Shown here in pieces: positions 63,411 to 64,000 of a DNA stretch of 64,000 nt. The stretch is taken from NCBI GenBank assembly GCA_017307735.1, contig JAFKGR010000016.1, positions 43,304 to 107,303 on the forward strand, given 5' to 3'. Position 1 is the stretch's first letter. Each line of letters starts with the position of its first letter. Under the pieces are notes generated by a model. The model was not told where the DNA came from. It saw nothing but the letters and a program-made list of their open reading frames with translations, and searched no databases. The translations under genes and the position numbers were made by a program. The DNA is from Chitinophagaceae bacterium. Lineage in GTDB: Bacteria > Bacteroidota > Bacteroidia > Chitinophagales > Chitinophagaceae.

Positions 63411-63555
63411 ATGGCTCAGGGCTCAAACATACCACACTTCGCCTGACCTGATTGACCAGTCCATATATTTCCTCTTTTGGAAATGATTTTGTAACCTTAT
63501 AAACATCAATCACCGGTTCATGCGCGAGATTCCATACCTCCAGTTTGTTTTCAAT
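63409..63555 (-). pseudogene. Remnant of a four-helix-bundle (S23-like) protein
   Basis: About 48 codons reading IENKLEVWNLAHEPVIDVYK, then KVTKSFPKEEIYGLVNQVRR, then a divergent end. This is the N-terminal half of the four-helix-bundle proteins (23S rRNA intervening-sequence family), normally about 115-125 residues. There is no start codon and the second half is lost at the 27-bp repeats. Confidence 0.75.
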
Positions 63556-63638
63556 TCACGTACAATTTATTTTTGAATACTTAAATCAGCTCTCTCTGTA
63601 AATATCTGTCTTATAAAACGAAGTAAGAAAATAATCAA

Positions 63639-63708
63639 CGTCTATCGTCTATCGTCCATCGTCTATCGTCTATCGTCCATCGTCTATCGTCCAACGTCCA
63701 ACGATCAA
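63639..63708. repeat. Tandem heptamer array, 10 units (CGTCTAT type)
   Basis: Ten exact-length units: CGTCTAT (5), CGTCCAT (2), CGTCCAA (2), CGATCAA (1). Lies in the gap before the PIN gene at the right edge. No protein-coding function. Confidence 0.95.
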
Positions 63709-63770
63709 CGTGTCTGTAAACCATCAACTTAATCCACAATCAAGTTTTCTGCAGTGCGAGATTATCGGGC

Positions 63771-64000
63771 CTATCGCTCCCGGAGATAGTCAGCCATCGT
63801 CATTATTCTTGTTTTTCCAAAACTCTTTAGTTCTAAGAGGTCTTTGTCGCTGGTTAACAGGTGCGAAGATTTACTATCCTTTGCCAAAGCCAGTAAAAAA
63901 TTATCTTTCGGATCCCTGCATAAATCTATTACTGAAAAAACTGAAACAAGTTTGGCCTTCTTCTGAACGGCAGTCAATAAATCATCTAAATCAGTAAGGG
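63771..64000 (-). CDS. PIN-domain toxin (N-terminus beyond the window)
   Basis: The C-terminal part of a PIN protein of the putative toxin component type. Key pieces are VIDLCRDPKDNFLLALAKDS, cut here to CRDPKDNFLLALAKDS, with acidic metal ligands, and LLTSDKDLLELKSF. The frame stays open to the window end, so the N-terminus and its antitoxin gene lie outside. It is the third kind of toxin-antitoxin gene in this region. Confidence 0.85.
   Translation of the reverse strand, partial: LTDLDDLLTAVQKKAKLVSVFSVIDLCRDPKDNFLLALAKDSKSSHLLTSDKDLLELKSFGKTRIMTMADYLRER

Noticed and set aside
63224..63412. Frame with repeated NSPTAEQAL
   Set aside because: Produced by two 27-bp direct repeats and the end of the wzt duplicate; not a protein.

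Overview
The window looks like chromosome of a Bacteroidota bacterium, probably near Chitinophagaceae or Sphingobacteriia. The basis is a SusC/SusD pair, a promoter matching the Bacteroidetes consensus (TTTG, 20 bases, TACTTTTG), a cytoplasmic sialic-acid lyase/epimerase route, FkbM and GT2/GT4-rich polysaccharide genes, an exosortase, and frequent TTG/GTG starts in tightly overlapping operons. No rRNA, tRNA or CRISPR array was seen. Species cannot be named from sequence reading alone.

Left part (1-11.5 kb): a DUF4350/DUF4129/SpoIIM-like membrane operon on the minus strand, with an RDD protein and a flippase-like membrane protein diverging from it. Next come panB, a PIN-domain toxin-antitoxin pair lying between two copies of the panB 3' end, an ALDH7-type aldehyde dehydrogenase, an FMN-dependent glutamate-synthase-like protein, a small conserved protein and a GntR/FadR regulator.

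Middle (11.5-26 kb): a plus-strand sialic-acid utilisation locus. It encodes SusC, SusD, N-acetylneuraminate lyase, a kelch mutarotase lipoprotein, an MFS transporter and an N-acylglucosamine 2-epimerase, followed by a large multidomain GH31 enzyme and a DoxX protein. The divergent GntR gene and a palindrome at the susC start region suggest substrate-controlled repression. There is no GH33 sialidase in the locus, so free sialic acid may come from elsewhere.

Right part (26-64 kb): one long minus-strand surface-polysaccharide region. The distal end (26-37 kb) has a CpsB-type PHP phosphatase, a carbamoyltransferase, an exosortase, a Wzy-like polymerase and several glycosyltransferases and FkbM methyltransferases. 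The proximal end (44-63 kb) has a Wzt-type ABC ATPase, a sugar oxidoreductase, about ten glycosyltransferases, methyltransferases and two toxin-antitoxin operons. A GT6 (blood-group ABO family) gene overlaps a GT11 alpha-1,2-fucosyltransferase gene, which predicts a histo-blood-group-like epitope. No Wzx, Wzm, initiating sugar-phosphate transferase or tyrosine kinase is in the window, so the pathway is incomplete here.

The polysaccharide region is full of intergenic repeats: REP-like TGTCATTCCGA palindromes (including a ten-unit 39-bp tandem array), a RAYT transposase gene between two hairpins, 126-bp tandem repeats, and at least five runs of tandem heptamers whose sequences differ but whose period is always seven. 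Several genes take their last codons from these repeats. The repeats probably mark joints where glycosyltransferase cassettes have been exchanged.
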